DNA of 64,000 bases from assembly GCA_003116995.1 (NCBI GenBank), contig BDSL01000157.1, forward strand, positions 92,924 to 156,923, written 5' to 3'. Under the pieces are notes generated by a model. It did no database searches. It worked only from the letters and a program-made list of their open reading frames with translations, and was not told the DNA's origin. Shown one piece after another: positions 34,101 through 42,960 of this stretch. Source of the stretch: Yamagishiella unicocca (lineage: Eukaryota; Chlorophyta; Chlorophyceae; Chlamydomonadales; Volvocaceae). The first letter of the stretch is position 1; each line of letters opens with the position of its first letter. Position numbers and translations under genes: made by a program.

Positions 34101-36648
34101 TACATACCGATCTGGGTAGGGCCGCATGCTCCACCTGACCGTCACTCGTCCTTATTATTTCTATTGCTGACGCGACACCCCATAACGGCAACCAGAAACA
34201 ACCGTCACGCAACCCGCCTTTGCAGGCCGCTTGCGGTTCCCTGTCCCCGCCCCCTCTCGCCCCCCCCAGCGTCCACACGTGAGTTCACGACATGGCGCTG
34301 TCCACGCGAGGCGCTACCCACGTGGCACCTGGCACCATCCACGCGGCGCTACACACGTGGCGCTACCCACGCGGCGCTGCCCACGTGGCGCTGCCCACGT
34401 GGCGCTGCCCACGTGGCGCTGTCCATGCAGGCCTCCCGGCTCGGCCTCGCCCCACCACGCCTGACGGCCACCTGCTCACCCTGAAGCACGACCAGCCGTC
34501 ATAGAAGTTGGACGCCTTCCCTGGAGCGGACAGGTCCTTGACCCCGTGCAAGTTCTTCTCCGCCAGCCCGCTCGCCTGCGCGGCGGCCATGAGGTCCTCC
34601 TTGTCCCACTGCCGCCGCTTCTCACGCTTCCAGGCCTGGGTGGTTGAAGGAGGAGAAGGCGGCGGCGGGGGAGGAGGCGCAGGCCGCCAAGTTCAGGAGG
34701 GGGGGGCAAGAGGCTTGCACCCGTACGGTACGGCACGCAATCCCAGGCGGCCGCCCGTGCGCCAGCAGGTCGGGGCCGGGGATCCGAGAGGAAACCCATG
34801 GGTCGGCACGGAACAGTAAAAACAGGGCCGGGGGCGGGTGGGAATCGTACGACACGACCGTAATGACCCTTGCTGGCCATCGTGCGATGTGCGGCGAAGC
34901 ACCGTGTGGGCTCTGCGGCCACCGCGCTGGGGGCTGGGCGGCAGGCTTGGGGGCCCCTCCCTCCTGCTCCCATGTGCACTGGCGAGGGGTGGTGCTACAG
35001 GGGCGGCTGCCGCAGGGGATGCGGACAGCGACACCCACCCACTGGGCCGTGTCGGCAGGCGCCATTGCAACAAGCGACCGGTGGGCCGCCAGGAGGATGA
35101 GGAGCGACATTTGCCGCCCCCGCTGCCTCCCCCCGGCCCCGCTGCTGCGCCCCCCCCACCCCGCCGCCACACCGCTCGACCCACCAGGTACATCACCACG
35201 AGGAAGGCGTAGTTGGCGGTGCCGGGGTTGGCCACGTAGGTGCGCGCAGGGGCCTCACCCTCGTCGCTCTGACGCCGGGCGCGCTTGCGCGCCGGGCCCG
35301 GGGCCGCTGTCGGGGCCGCTGCCGGCGGTGCTGCGAGCAGCTGGGTGCCCAGTCCCAGCCCAGCAGCCGCTGCTCCTCGTCCTCCAGCGAAGGCACCGCC
35401 CGCGTACACCCCCGTCGTTGCTGCTTCTGCTCCGGCGCCGGCCGCACCGCCAGCACCCAGGCCCAGGCCGGTGCTGAGGGCCGCGAGCGCATCCAGTCCT
35501 CCCAGTCTCAGCAGCAAACCGCCGCCGCCGCCGTCGCTGCCGCCATCGGACTCAACCTCGGGCTCCCCGCGCTTGCGGCGGCCCCGTCCCTTGCCGCCGC
35601 CTGCGCTGGCGCCCCGCCCTCGGCCTCTGCCCCGCCCTCGGCCGCGGGCTGCTGCGACTACCTCCGCTACCTCCGGCGCCCTGCCGCCCGCATCTCCCGC
35701 CTCCACCATGAGGGTGGCACCAAAAGGTATGTCATGCGGATCCATGGCTCCAGTACCCATCGCCGCCGATGCGGCGGCCTTGCGCCCGCCGCCGCGGCCG
35801 CCACCGCGGCCGGCAGCGCCCGCCACTGGCAGCATCTGCGCCGCCTGCCGTACTTCGTCCTCCAGCTGCTCCTCCTCCGAATCCGCGTCGGCCGGCGGAT
35901 ACTCGCTCCATAGCACGCCCTCCACCAGCTGCCGGTTTGACAAGCAGCGGAACGGCTTTTGCGGAAGGCATCAGCAGGGGCCATCGGCATGCGAAGCTTA
36001 CCCTTTCTGCGCCCCAACCCAGTTCGTGAATACGCCATTTGGTTCCATTGCTGCGGCCCCGGAAATCATCAAGCACTTGATCATGCCCATCCCACATAAG
36101 TACCCTACCGATAACCATGACCGCACCTAGCACTCAACGCCATCGCCCGGCGGATGCGCACCTTTGTAGTGAAGTCGCCGATACCGCTGACCGCTTTAAG
36201 CTGCTGCGGCGTGCGGATGCGGGTAGGATGCTGGCCTACGTTCTGAGCGGCCTTGTTGAGCCCGTACGCCCAGCCTGAACGCCCCGCTTCATTGCTATCC
36301 TCCAGCCGTTTCACTGCCCTGCTGGCCAGGTATGGGGACGACAGACAGTACGCCAGGTGATGCCCAATGATTAGTCGATGCCTTAGTACCGGTAGTCCAA
36401 AGCGATGTGCCGACAGCGTCTGTCGCGTCCGCTCGCTCGCCACAAGTCACAAGTTAAACGCCGATATCCATATCTGACCTCAGAAAGTAGAACAACTCCA
36501 GGTTGCCAGGGTTACGAATCGGCTCACGGCGCCCAGCGTCGTCCTCGGCCCGTCGATGAGCCTCCGCTGCGCACGAAACATACTTTTGAAAACGCTTGTT
36601 CCCACCACCCGCTGCTACAGCTTTTAAAGTCGCAGTCGTCGTAAGCAT
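25113..36648 (-). CDS. MUS81: MUS81 structure-specific endonuclease catalytic subunit, expanded form
   Basis: Thirteen minus-strand exons: 36479-36648, 36162-36318, 35185-35928, 34480-34635, 33448-33575, 32838-32974, 30968-32034, 28899-29686, 28315-28432, 27842-28014, 27144-27304, 26222-26536, 25113-25360; every junction is in phase, 1453 residues. MUS81 with EME1 cuts 3' flaps, nicked Holliday junctions and stalled forks in the nucleus. Domains in order: N-terminal helix-hairpin-helix (about 1-115, VSGIGDF), Gly-rich basic linker, winged-helix region (KRRQWDKEDLM, SNFYDGWSC), UBA-like helix trio (about 838-870, MVAMGFDRRLARK), then the XPF-type nuclease with DNRE (1161-1164), GDF (1192-1194) and ERK (1221-1223), DGRYAQQKYRLKRCGL, LRTADCDDTARQL, and the C-terminal HhH (GMGEERASRVLARYPTP). 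It is more than twice the usual 550-660 residues because of Ala/Gly/Gln-rich insertions. Start ATG has context CCACCATG. Confidence 0.93.
25729..25790. repeat. Short tandem repeat in MUS81 intron 12
   Basis: About three copies of a 20-bp unit containing CCCTTGCAACCCCACGTG, in the intron between the last two MUS81 exons. Confidence 0.8.
26558..26580 (-). repeat. Intron-end motif, acceptor side (MUS81 intron 11)
   Basis: Plus-strand GAGGAAGACCCGTGGGTCGG lies just 5' (in sense) of the acceptor at 26537, in the orientation opposite to donor-side copies. Similar copies: 27818-27836 and 34785-34805. Confidence 0.6.
27008..27128 (-). repeat. Intron-end motif, donor side (MUS81 intron 11), two copies
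   Basis: Two adjacent copies. 27008-27050 reads, in the sense (minus) strand, AGACCCGGTGACACGACATA. 27076-27128 reads AAAAGGCCCGGTAAATCGAC followed by a tail shared with 28075-28135. The block ends 15 nt from the 5' splice site at 27143. Confidence 0.65.
27316..27345 (+). repeat. Intron-end motif, acceptor side (MUS81 intron 10)
   Basis: GGGTTACAAGTAAAGAACCGG on the plus strand (antisense), 12 nt from the acceptor at 27305. Shares GTTACA, AAAGA and ACCGG with the copies at 28075, 28499 and 29719. Confidence 0.5.
28075..28135 (+). repeat. Intron-end motif, acceptor side (MUS81 intron 9)
   Basis: Antisense copy containing TTACAGAAAAGAGCCGGTAG, then CTCGACATGGGG and TAGCTGGTGCATAGCCTTCGG, 60 nt from the acceptor at 28015. 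A second partial copy (AAAGACCCGGTTACACGAGG) follows at 28153-28172. Confidence 0.7.
28456..28557 (+). repeat. Intron-end motif, acceptor side (MUS81 intron 8), two copies
   Basis: First copy AGACCCGGTTACACGACATA (from about 28466); second from 28499 with TTACAGAAAAGGACCGGTAA, CTCGACATGGGAAG and TAGCTGGTGTATAGTCTTCGG. Both are antisense to MUS81, within about 125 nt of the acceptor at 28433. Confidence 0.7.
29719..29778 (+). repeat. Intron-end motif, acceptor side (MUS81 intron 7)
   Basis: TTACAGAAAAGAACCGGTTA followed by CTCGACATGGGAAG and TAGCTGGTGCATAG, antisense, 32 nt from the acceptor at 29687. Very close to the copies at 28075 and 28499. Confidence 0.7.
29838..29961. repeat. 13-bp tandem repeat in MUS81 intron 7
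   Basis: About nine and a half near-perfect copies of CAGCGGTGGGGTG. Intronic. Confidence 0.95.
30474..30504 (+). repeat. 31-bp direct repeat in MUS81 intron 7, copy 1
   Basis: Begins CCCACGTCGGTCCGCGGGGC and is repeated exactly at 30844-30874, 370 bp away in the same intron. Confidence 0.85.
30785..30838 (-). repeat. Intron-end motif, donor side (MUS81 intron 7)
   Basis: In sense orientation: GAGGAAGACCCGTGGATGCG, then AAACCGTTTAGAAAAGACG and TTTCGAGATG. It is about 130 nt from the donor at 30967. Related copies are at 32700-32761 and 39719-39775. Confidence 0.65.
30844..30874 (+). repeat. 31-bp direct repeat in MUS81 intron 7, copy 2
   Basis: Exact second copy of 30474-30504. Confidence 0.85.
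32236..32545. repeat. 30-31 bp minisatellite in MUS81 intron 6
   Basis: About ten copies of a unit containing GATCAAATCCCCTACCCGAC, differing by single bases and one-base length changes. Confidence 0.95.
32700..32761 (-). repeat. Intron-end motif, donor side (MUS81 intron 6)
   Basis: Sense strand reads CGAAGGAAAAGCGTTTAGAA then CAGACGTTTCGAGATGCATGC, about 80-135 nt from the donor at 32837. The plus-strand hydrolase gene has the same block in its own sense orientation at 39719-39775. A truncated copy lies at 33219-33257. Confidence 0.65.
33581..33728. repeat. AGGGC/AGGGT pentanucleotide microsatellite
   Basis: About 29 units of AGGGC with a block of AGGGT, starting 6 nt from the 3' splice site in MUS81 intron 4. 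Confidence 0.97.
34305..34425. repeat. CGCTGCCCACGTGG-type tandem repeat in MUS81 intron 4
   Basis: About eight degenerate 14-15 bp units, each containing CCACGTGG or CCACGCGG. Confidence 0.8.
34785..34805 (+). repeat. Intron-end motif, acceptor side (MUS81 intron 3)
   Basis: GAGGAAACCCATGGGTCGGC, antisense, about 150 nt from the acceptor at 34636. Nearly the same as 26558-26580. Confidence 0.5.
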
Positions 36649-37053
36649 GGTGGCTTGGCTGCGGATAGCTACAAACTGCAAAGCTCATGGGCCATTTCAG
36701 AGCAGACGTTAGGGGCTCTAACGCTGATTGGCTAACAGTATGAATTTAATTAGTGGAGCCAACGGACTTACAAAGAGGCGAACGTATGCAGTAGCGTGTT
36801 TCGCGCCATGCAGCTCATGCCACGCAAGTCATGCACCAATTGCAGAAGCGAAGGATGATGACTCAGTGCACGGCCTAACAACGCGAATGGTTATGTGCTC
36901 CAATATCGGAATAAGAGGTTATACTCTGTGCAAGGCGCTCCTTGCAACTACTGTAGGCGCTATTTGCCTGTGTGGTTGTAGGCACTTCGGAGTTCAGCCA
37001 TTTTACTCACTTTCCCAACTTGGCGTCTGCGTTTGTAGTCCAATAACTGTGAA
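36649..37053. promoter_or_regulatory. Shared divergent promoter region, MUS81 / alpha-beta hydrolase
   Basis: 405 bp between opposite start codons, AT-richer than the flanking introns. Open frames here (for example 36728-37240) show no conserved motif. No specific element identified. Confidence 0.5.
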
Positions 37054-40000
37054 ATGTTGGGGCAATCTCGCTTTGTGGGGTCCGCAGCCCGTGGCAAACA
37101 ACAACCAACACATACGCGAGCCCTCCGCGCATGCCCTACAAGTATTTCCACGGCGAGGCTTATACTCGAGGAGAGAAACGATGGCGTCATCGCTCGTGCT
37201 GTGTATGATAATGTGGCGAGTTTGCCTGGTGAGGTCGTGATTGGAACGCAAACAACGCTGCGGACAGCCTTTCTACTGGCTGGCAGCCAGCGCCGGGTGT
37301 TCTTATGCATTAATTCGCAACGACTTTGCGACCGCCCATACCGTCATCCTAACTGACTTCGCGGTGACCACCACCGCCCTTTCCCATCGCACACACACAC
37401 CCCTTGTCAACTTGCCAAGTCCATGCCCTTTCCTTCCCGCGACCCCCTTTCACAAAGCCTGACATCCGCAGCCCTCTGGCCCCACCTTGGTTCAGTTTCC
37501 CCCCGCTCTATCCGGCATGCCCACGCTCGGCCCCATCTGACGACCCTCAGCAATCACGCTTACGCGCCAACCCCGCTCGTCTCTCCCTCCCTCCCTAGAG
37601 CCCCAGTGGCGCGACAACCAGCTCCGCTGGTCACGGCCGCCCAGCCCATCGCAGGTGGCGGCACCGCCCGGGTCGCCTGCCGTCGTCATCCTGCCGGGCT
37701 TCGGCAACGCCTCCACTGATTATACGGAGCCCTTCGGCAACAAGGAAGCGGCCATAGCGACACGACTCGCGGTACGGCCGGTACTGGGCAGGAGCAGGGG
37801 CGTGCGCTGGCGCGGAAACGCTCTCGCAACACCCTCCCACCGTCCCAGCCCACCACCGGCCGCCCCGGACCCCCCCCCCCCTTGATCCGCCCTGTCCCTC
37901 CAGATCCGCGGCTGGCAGCCCTTCGTGGTGCCCGTGGAGCGCAAGGACTGGTTCCGGGTGGCCCGGGCGCTGTTCACCAGGCGCTTCTGGCAGAGCAGCC
38001 TCACCACGGAGCCGGGGTACACGTGGTGCGAGGAGGGAGGAGGGGGGAAAGGGAGGTGGCATAAAAACCGTTTACGCCACGACGGGACAGAATAGTTGGC
38101 GCAGGGTCGTCGGACACCGATTTTGTGGGCGCAGGGAGAGGGAGGGGGAGGGCAGGGGGAGGGCAGGGGGCAGCGAAGGAACACGAGAAACACGGGGGGA
38201 TGGGGCGGAGCACGGCGGGGCCGAGGTTGCGAGGTTGTGACAACTTCGTGGGCACTCCCGATGTCAGTTAATGCGAACATTTAATGCGAACACGTCATTA
38301 TGCCTTCAGCGGCACCTCACCACTGACCCTGAGTCCAAGGGTCTTGGGAGACGTCCCCGGTTTCGTTCGGTGCCGATGCTGTGGGCGAGTGGGCATCCTT
38401 TGGTCGCGATCGGTTGGCTGCGGATGGGAACGTGTGGTAGAGGAGACAGCGAAGGGCAAGGGCAGCGGGTTGCGGGCGGTGGTCCGCTCTCGCCTCCTCT
38501 TACCTGCACCCCGCCTGGCCCCAACCGCCGCTGCTGGCCGCACCCGCAGGTACCTGGAGCGAGTGGCTAGCACGGTGGAGCAGGCGGTGCGGGAGACGGG
38601 GGCGAAGCAGGTGTGTGTGTGTGTGCGCTGGAGGGCGGGCGGGAGACGGGGGCGGAGGAGGTGTGTGTGCTGGAGGGCGGGGCGGGAGATGGAAGGAGAA
38701 ACTCAGTCGAGGGCACTAATGGACTGTAATCCTGTTAGGAGGGGCGGAGCAGCGTAGGGAACGAGGGGCTCGGACTACATCTGATTGGCTGGGGGAATGG
38801 GGATGTTCATGCGGCCACGAAGGTCCGGGCGAAAAGCTACCTGCTCGCGCTGCCGGCTCGTCGAAGAACGTCGACTGCTATCTCCTTTGTTGCCGTTGTT
38901 AGGTGGACAGCATTCGTCGCTTCCAAGCCGCCGACGCGGGCACGTGCCGAGGTCGTGCCCCGTGGCCAGCACTGGCGGGCCGCCGAGCACGGCTGGGCGC
39001 CATTGACGTGTTCCATCACCACGGCCATTAAAGGTTCCATCACCTTTCGGCCTCCATAAATCCTGCGCCTCCGCCGCACATATTCCTTGCTTCTGCACCA
39101 CGCTCTGACGTCAAGCTTCGCCCACAGACGGTATCTTTATATCTCGGTCCTTCCACCACGCGGCCCCCAGCAATACCCCACCTCGCATCTTACCCACATC
39201 TTACCTTCCCCGGCCCCTATCCCCCCCGCCTAGACACACGCACCAAGCCCGGCCTCCATCCCTCCTCTCCCCCACACCACCGGCTAGTTTCTGCCCTCCG
39301 TTTCCTATTGTCGTGTAATCGAGTGTCCTCGCCCCCCCCACCCGCCATCCCCCGGACGGCACAGGTGATCCTGGTGGGCCACTCGGCTGGCGGCTGGCTG
39401 GGTCGCGCCTACCTGGCTGACCCGCGTTACCAGCAGGAGCTGCCGCTGCTGCCGCCGGGCACAGCGGGCACGGCTCCGAACCCCCGCGTGCGCGCCATGG
39501 TGACCCTGGGGACGCCGCAGCGGCCGCCTCCGCCCGAGAAGAAGCGGGACATGACAGGTGGGTGCCGCGTTGGCGGGCAGCATAGGAACGCATGTTGGGC
39601 GGGTGGGTTAATGGGTGCGGGTGGTGAGGCAGGGGAAGGGGCGCTTCCGGTGCGGGATGCGGAGCACTGAATGGCAGCGGTAGCGTGGAAACATGGAAAC
39701 GCATATGGCGGGGGGTGGGAGGAAAACCCGTGTGCGAAGGAAAACCGTTTAGGACAGACGTTCCACGATGCATGGCAGGGGAGGGAGGCCCCAGGGAGGG
39801 CAGTATTAATGGTAGGTGTGGGCGGGCGGTGCGGGCGATTGTGACGGGGGACACCTTGGAGGAGGAGGAGGAGGAGTCTTAAGGGTTGGTGGCATGGGGG
39901 AGGAGATTTAAGGAGGTTGGGGGGGGGGGCGCCTGGCTTTGTTAACCCCATGGACATAGGGAGGTGTATTAGGGATACATTGTGCTGCAGCACGGGGGGC

Positions 40001-42960
40001 ACGGAGCCCCTGTGCTGCGCTGACGGGCGCAACCTCGACGGCGGAGGGAGGTGGGAGGAAGGTGGAGGGAGGGAGGGAGGTGGAGGGAGGGAGGGAGGTG
40101 GGAGGCAGGTGGGAGGCAGGTGGGAGGCAGGTGGGAGGGAGGGAGGCAGGTGGCGGGGAGGGAGGCAGGTGGGAGGCAGGTGGGAGGGAGGCAGGTGGGA
40201 CGGCTGCGGCGCACCGCCCTACCCCGAACCGGCCGCACTGAAGGCTTCCCCGCCTCCCTACCTGCGTCCCGTCGCACACCGCAACGCCCGGCAGTGCTCC
40301 CATAATACGACAGCGCCATTCCCGCGCCCCCCGCATTGACGCCTCCACCGCCTCCACCGCCTCCACCCGGAACGCGGTATCGACATCCCACCTGCATCCC
40401 CACCCCCCGACTCCGCCACCCTACGGCGCCCCGCGGCTGCCCCCCCCCCCTTGGCTGCACGGTTTCTCCTGTCAACGGTTTTTATGCCACCCCCTCCGCC
40501 TTGGCTGCACCCACCAGGCGGAGCGCAAGGGTGGGTTGACCGCTCCTACCCTGGAGCCTTCTTCGCGTCCCAAGGCGTGAGCTACGTGTCGGTGTGCGGG
40601 CGGACGGTGCGGGGCCACCGCGAGGTCCCCCGCACTCGCGAGGGGCCGAGGGTGCCCGAGGAGTACGCGCACGACAGCTACACCGAGGTGCGGCGGGAGG
40701 GCGAGTGAGGAAGCGCGCACAGTTTTGCGGCGTACCGGGTGGGCGGGAAAGAGTCTTAGCCCTTGCCCTCGGTTCTTCCTCTAAAGGGGGAATTGCCTCC
40801 TTTTCTTTCCCCTTCGTTTTGCTTCCCTGCGGGGAAAAGGAGGCAATACGATACCTAATACGATACCTAATATGATACCTAATACGATACCTACTAGCAC
40901 AACCAAATCAAGGCGTCGTCCCGTCGAGTTGTTTCGGCGGCGCAGCTTGCCGGGGCGTGCGTACACACGCGTGGCGTACATCTAGGGCAGGACGGACCGC
41001 TTGCGCTGGTGGATGTGGATGCGGGTTGGGGCGCAGAGGGGCCGGGGGGGCCCGGTATGAGAGGGGGGGCCGGCATGAGAGGGGGGGCCGCGCACGGGAC
41101 ATGGACAGTAGCACGAGAGGTCCCCTGGCCTAAGGGACGGGGAAGCGGGAATCAGGGGTCGATCGTCCATGCCGCACCGCAAACGGCCAAAGCGCCCTCA
41201 AACCCTCCCTGCCCCGTCCCGCCGCCCAATCGTTGCCCGCCACCCGTCCCCGCACCCGGCTATGCGCACACCGCCATGCTCCCCGTTTGTCTGCGCCGGG
41301 CCGTCGTACAGTCCTACAAACACCTGCCGTAAACGCCCTTGGGCGTATCCGGCCAACCGATCGGCGGTCCCCCCTCTTTCACCACGCCGCCTCGGACTCG
41401 TCGTCGCTTTGGCCACTGTAGCTACATTTCGCTACCTCAAAATGCCCTGACGCCTGCTCTCCCTCCTTCCCCTCCCCCATGCTTTGCGCTGACGGCCGTC
41501 GCTAACCGCTTTGGGCTCTGGCCAGGTGGGTTTCCCGGCCGGGTTCGGGATACAGGAACTATTTTCGTGTATGCTTGCTGTCTAGGCTGTGGGCCTGCGG
41601 GTGCTGGTGTCTGCGCCGTCGTCGGTTCTAGGAGTTGATTTGGCGCGTTGCGAGCCTCGCGACATGGCGCGAACGCTGGGTGGTCACAATGGTTAACGTA
41701 TCTCGTCAGCATGGTGACGAGGCCCGGGCCGGGCTTGTACGAGTTCATGCCACCGCCATGTTCAGTCAGCGGACCGAGCCGTGGCGCATGCGCCCCAAAC
41801 GGACCGGCAGCTATGTTTCTGTTCCCCCACGGCGCCGTCGACGAGATCCCTCCGCAGGTTTCCGGTTGCCAAACAAAGTTATTTGGTTTGGCGCAAACCC
41901 AAACGCGTGTTCCCCGCGGACCATTCAGCGGACCATTCAGCGGACCAAACGCGGACCATTCAGCTACAACTTCCCATGTCGAGTAGCCGTTTCTCTTCTG
42001 TAACATACGCGTACACAGAAACACATGTAAACACACGCGCGCAGGTGTGCGGCGAGGGCCAGGGCGTCGCTGGCGACTGCGTGGTCCCGCTGGGTAGCGC
42101 CATGCTGCCGGGGGCGCGGCAGGTGGTCCTGGACGGCGTCTACCACTCCATGTCCAGGATTGGCACGTTCGACGAGGAGTCGGGTGGGTGCTGGTTGCTG
42201 GGCGGACGGGAACCCGAGGAAGGCGGAGCGTGAGCGGGGTTTCGGCGGGGACGATCCTCGTGTGTGTTTTAAAAATGCTGAGCTGAGCCGCGAAGGAGAA
42301 TGAGCGCGAAGAGTGTGTGTTTTATAGATGCTGCGCGTGTGTGTGTGTGTGTGTGTGTGTGTCAGCGCGTGTATGTGTGTGTTTTGACACGGGCCGCCCG
42401 CAGGCGGAGCTGCTCAGCATCTTGGTGCGGTTTACCCCTTCACGTGCACAGAGCGCGGCACGGGCCGACTTGTGTGCCTCTCGCGGCCCGCCACGTCATA
42501 TGCGCCCAGGCGTGGGGCGGCGCTGCTCACCAACCCAAGACTCTGCGTTTCAGACCCTCACGCATGCTGACACACACTTCTCCATCCTGCTCGTCTTGTC
42601 CGCGCGCGCGGCATTCCTCCCATCGTCCCTACGTGCTCGCCGCTTGACATCAACCTCCCCGGCTCGGCCAGCTGGTAGCGCCAGTGCTGCTGGCTCTGCA
42701 TCTGCATCCTCCGACTCGCTGAACCGCCCCTATACAACCCCCTTGCAATCCATTCTGTTCCGTGGCGTTCGTGTCATGCCCATGCTTGAGCAGGGGTGGT
42801 TTGGTACGGCAGTGAGGACGTACTGGACTGCTGGCTTGGGCCGCTGTTGGAGGAGCTGGCGAGCAGCGGCGGCGACGACGAGAGCTGCGGCGAGGGACAG
42901 GCAGCGATGATGGCCGCGACGACTGAGTGGATGGCCGCGGGGGTGACCGACTCTGGGTAG
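37054..42960 (+). CDS. Alpha/beta hydrolase (plant-type, putative plastid lipase/esterase)
   Basis: Eight exons, 37054-37228, 37599-37771, 37904-38025, 38550-38610, 39365-39557, 40518-40687, 42045-42183, 42794-42960, phases consistent, 399 residues. Matches a plant alpha/beta-hydrolase family: VVILPGFGNASTDY (oxyanion loop), GWQPFVVPVERKDW, GYTWYLERV, the nucleophile elbow VGHSAGGW (Ser184), TLGTP, GAQGWVDR, and C-terminal GDCVVP (Asp309), DGVYHS (His332) and WYGSEDV, giving a complete candidate Ser-Asp-His triad. The N terminus (MLGQSRFVGSAARGKQQ) is basic and Ser/Ala-rich, suiting plastid import. Substrate unknown; the plant relatives are usually annotated only as hydrolases. A very small exon between 40687 and 42045 may be missing, because plants have about ten more residues before the conserved VCG. 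Confidence 0.86.
38045..38080 (+). repeat. Intron-end motif, donor side (hydrolase intron 3)
   Basis: Contains GGTGGCATAAAAACCGTT (38055-38072), 30 nt from the donor at 38026. Its exact 18-nt reverse complement is at 40474-40491, on the acceptor side of hydrolase intron 5. Confidence 0.7.
39300..39336 (-). repeat. Intron-end motif, acceptor side (hydrolase intron 4)
   Basis: Sense strand reads TTTCCTATTGTCGTGTAATC then GAGTGTCCTCG, about 30 nt from the acceptor at 39364. This is the reverse complement of the donor-side motif seen at 27008-27050. Confidence 0.65.
39719..39775 (+). repeat. Intron-end motif, donor side (hydrolase intron 5)
   Basis: GAGGAAAACCCGTGTGCGAA, then GGAAAACCGTTTAGGACAGA and a tail ending GATGCATGGC. 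Same sense orientation relative to transcription as the MUS81 donor-side copies at 30785 and 32700. Confidence 0.65.
40042..40201. repeat. GGGAGGCAGGT / GGAGGTGGAG purine-rich tandem repeat
   Basis: Degenerate tandem units of 11-16 bp in intron 5 of the hydrolase. Strongly purine-strand biased, so able to form unusual G-rich structures. Confidence 0.9.
40461..40491 (-). repeat. Intron-end motif, acceptor side (hydrolase intron 5)
   Basis: Contains AACGGTTTTTATGCCACC, exact reverse complement of the donor-side copy at 38055-38072, 26 nt from the acceptor at 40517. Confidence 0.7.
42336..42382. repeat. GT dinucleotide microsatellite
   Basis: About 13 uninterrupted GT units, then interrupted GT runs, in the last intron of the hydrolase gene. 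Confidence 0.9.

Noticed and set aside
36023..36070. Possible extra MUS81 exon between exons 2 and 3
   Set aside because: Joining exon 2 directly to 35928 aligns the HhH without a gap (GDFTTK then LVEGVL) and is in phase; the extra exon would insert unrelated residues.
36728..37240. 170-residue frame upstream of the hydrolase, considered as its transit-peptide exon
   Set aside because: The frame starting at 37054 gives the correct phase to the next exon through the donor at 37229; this one does not.
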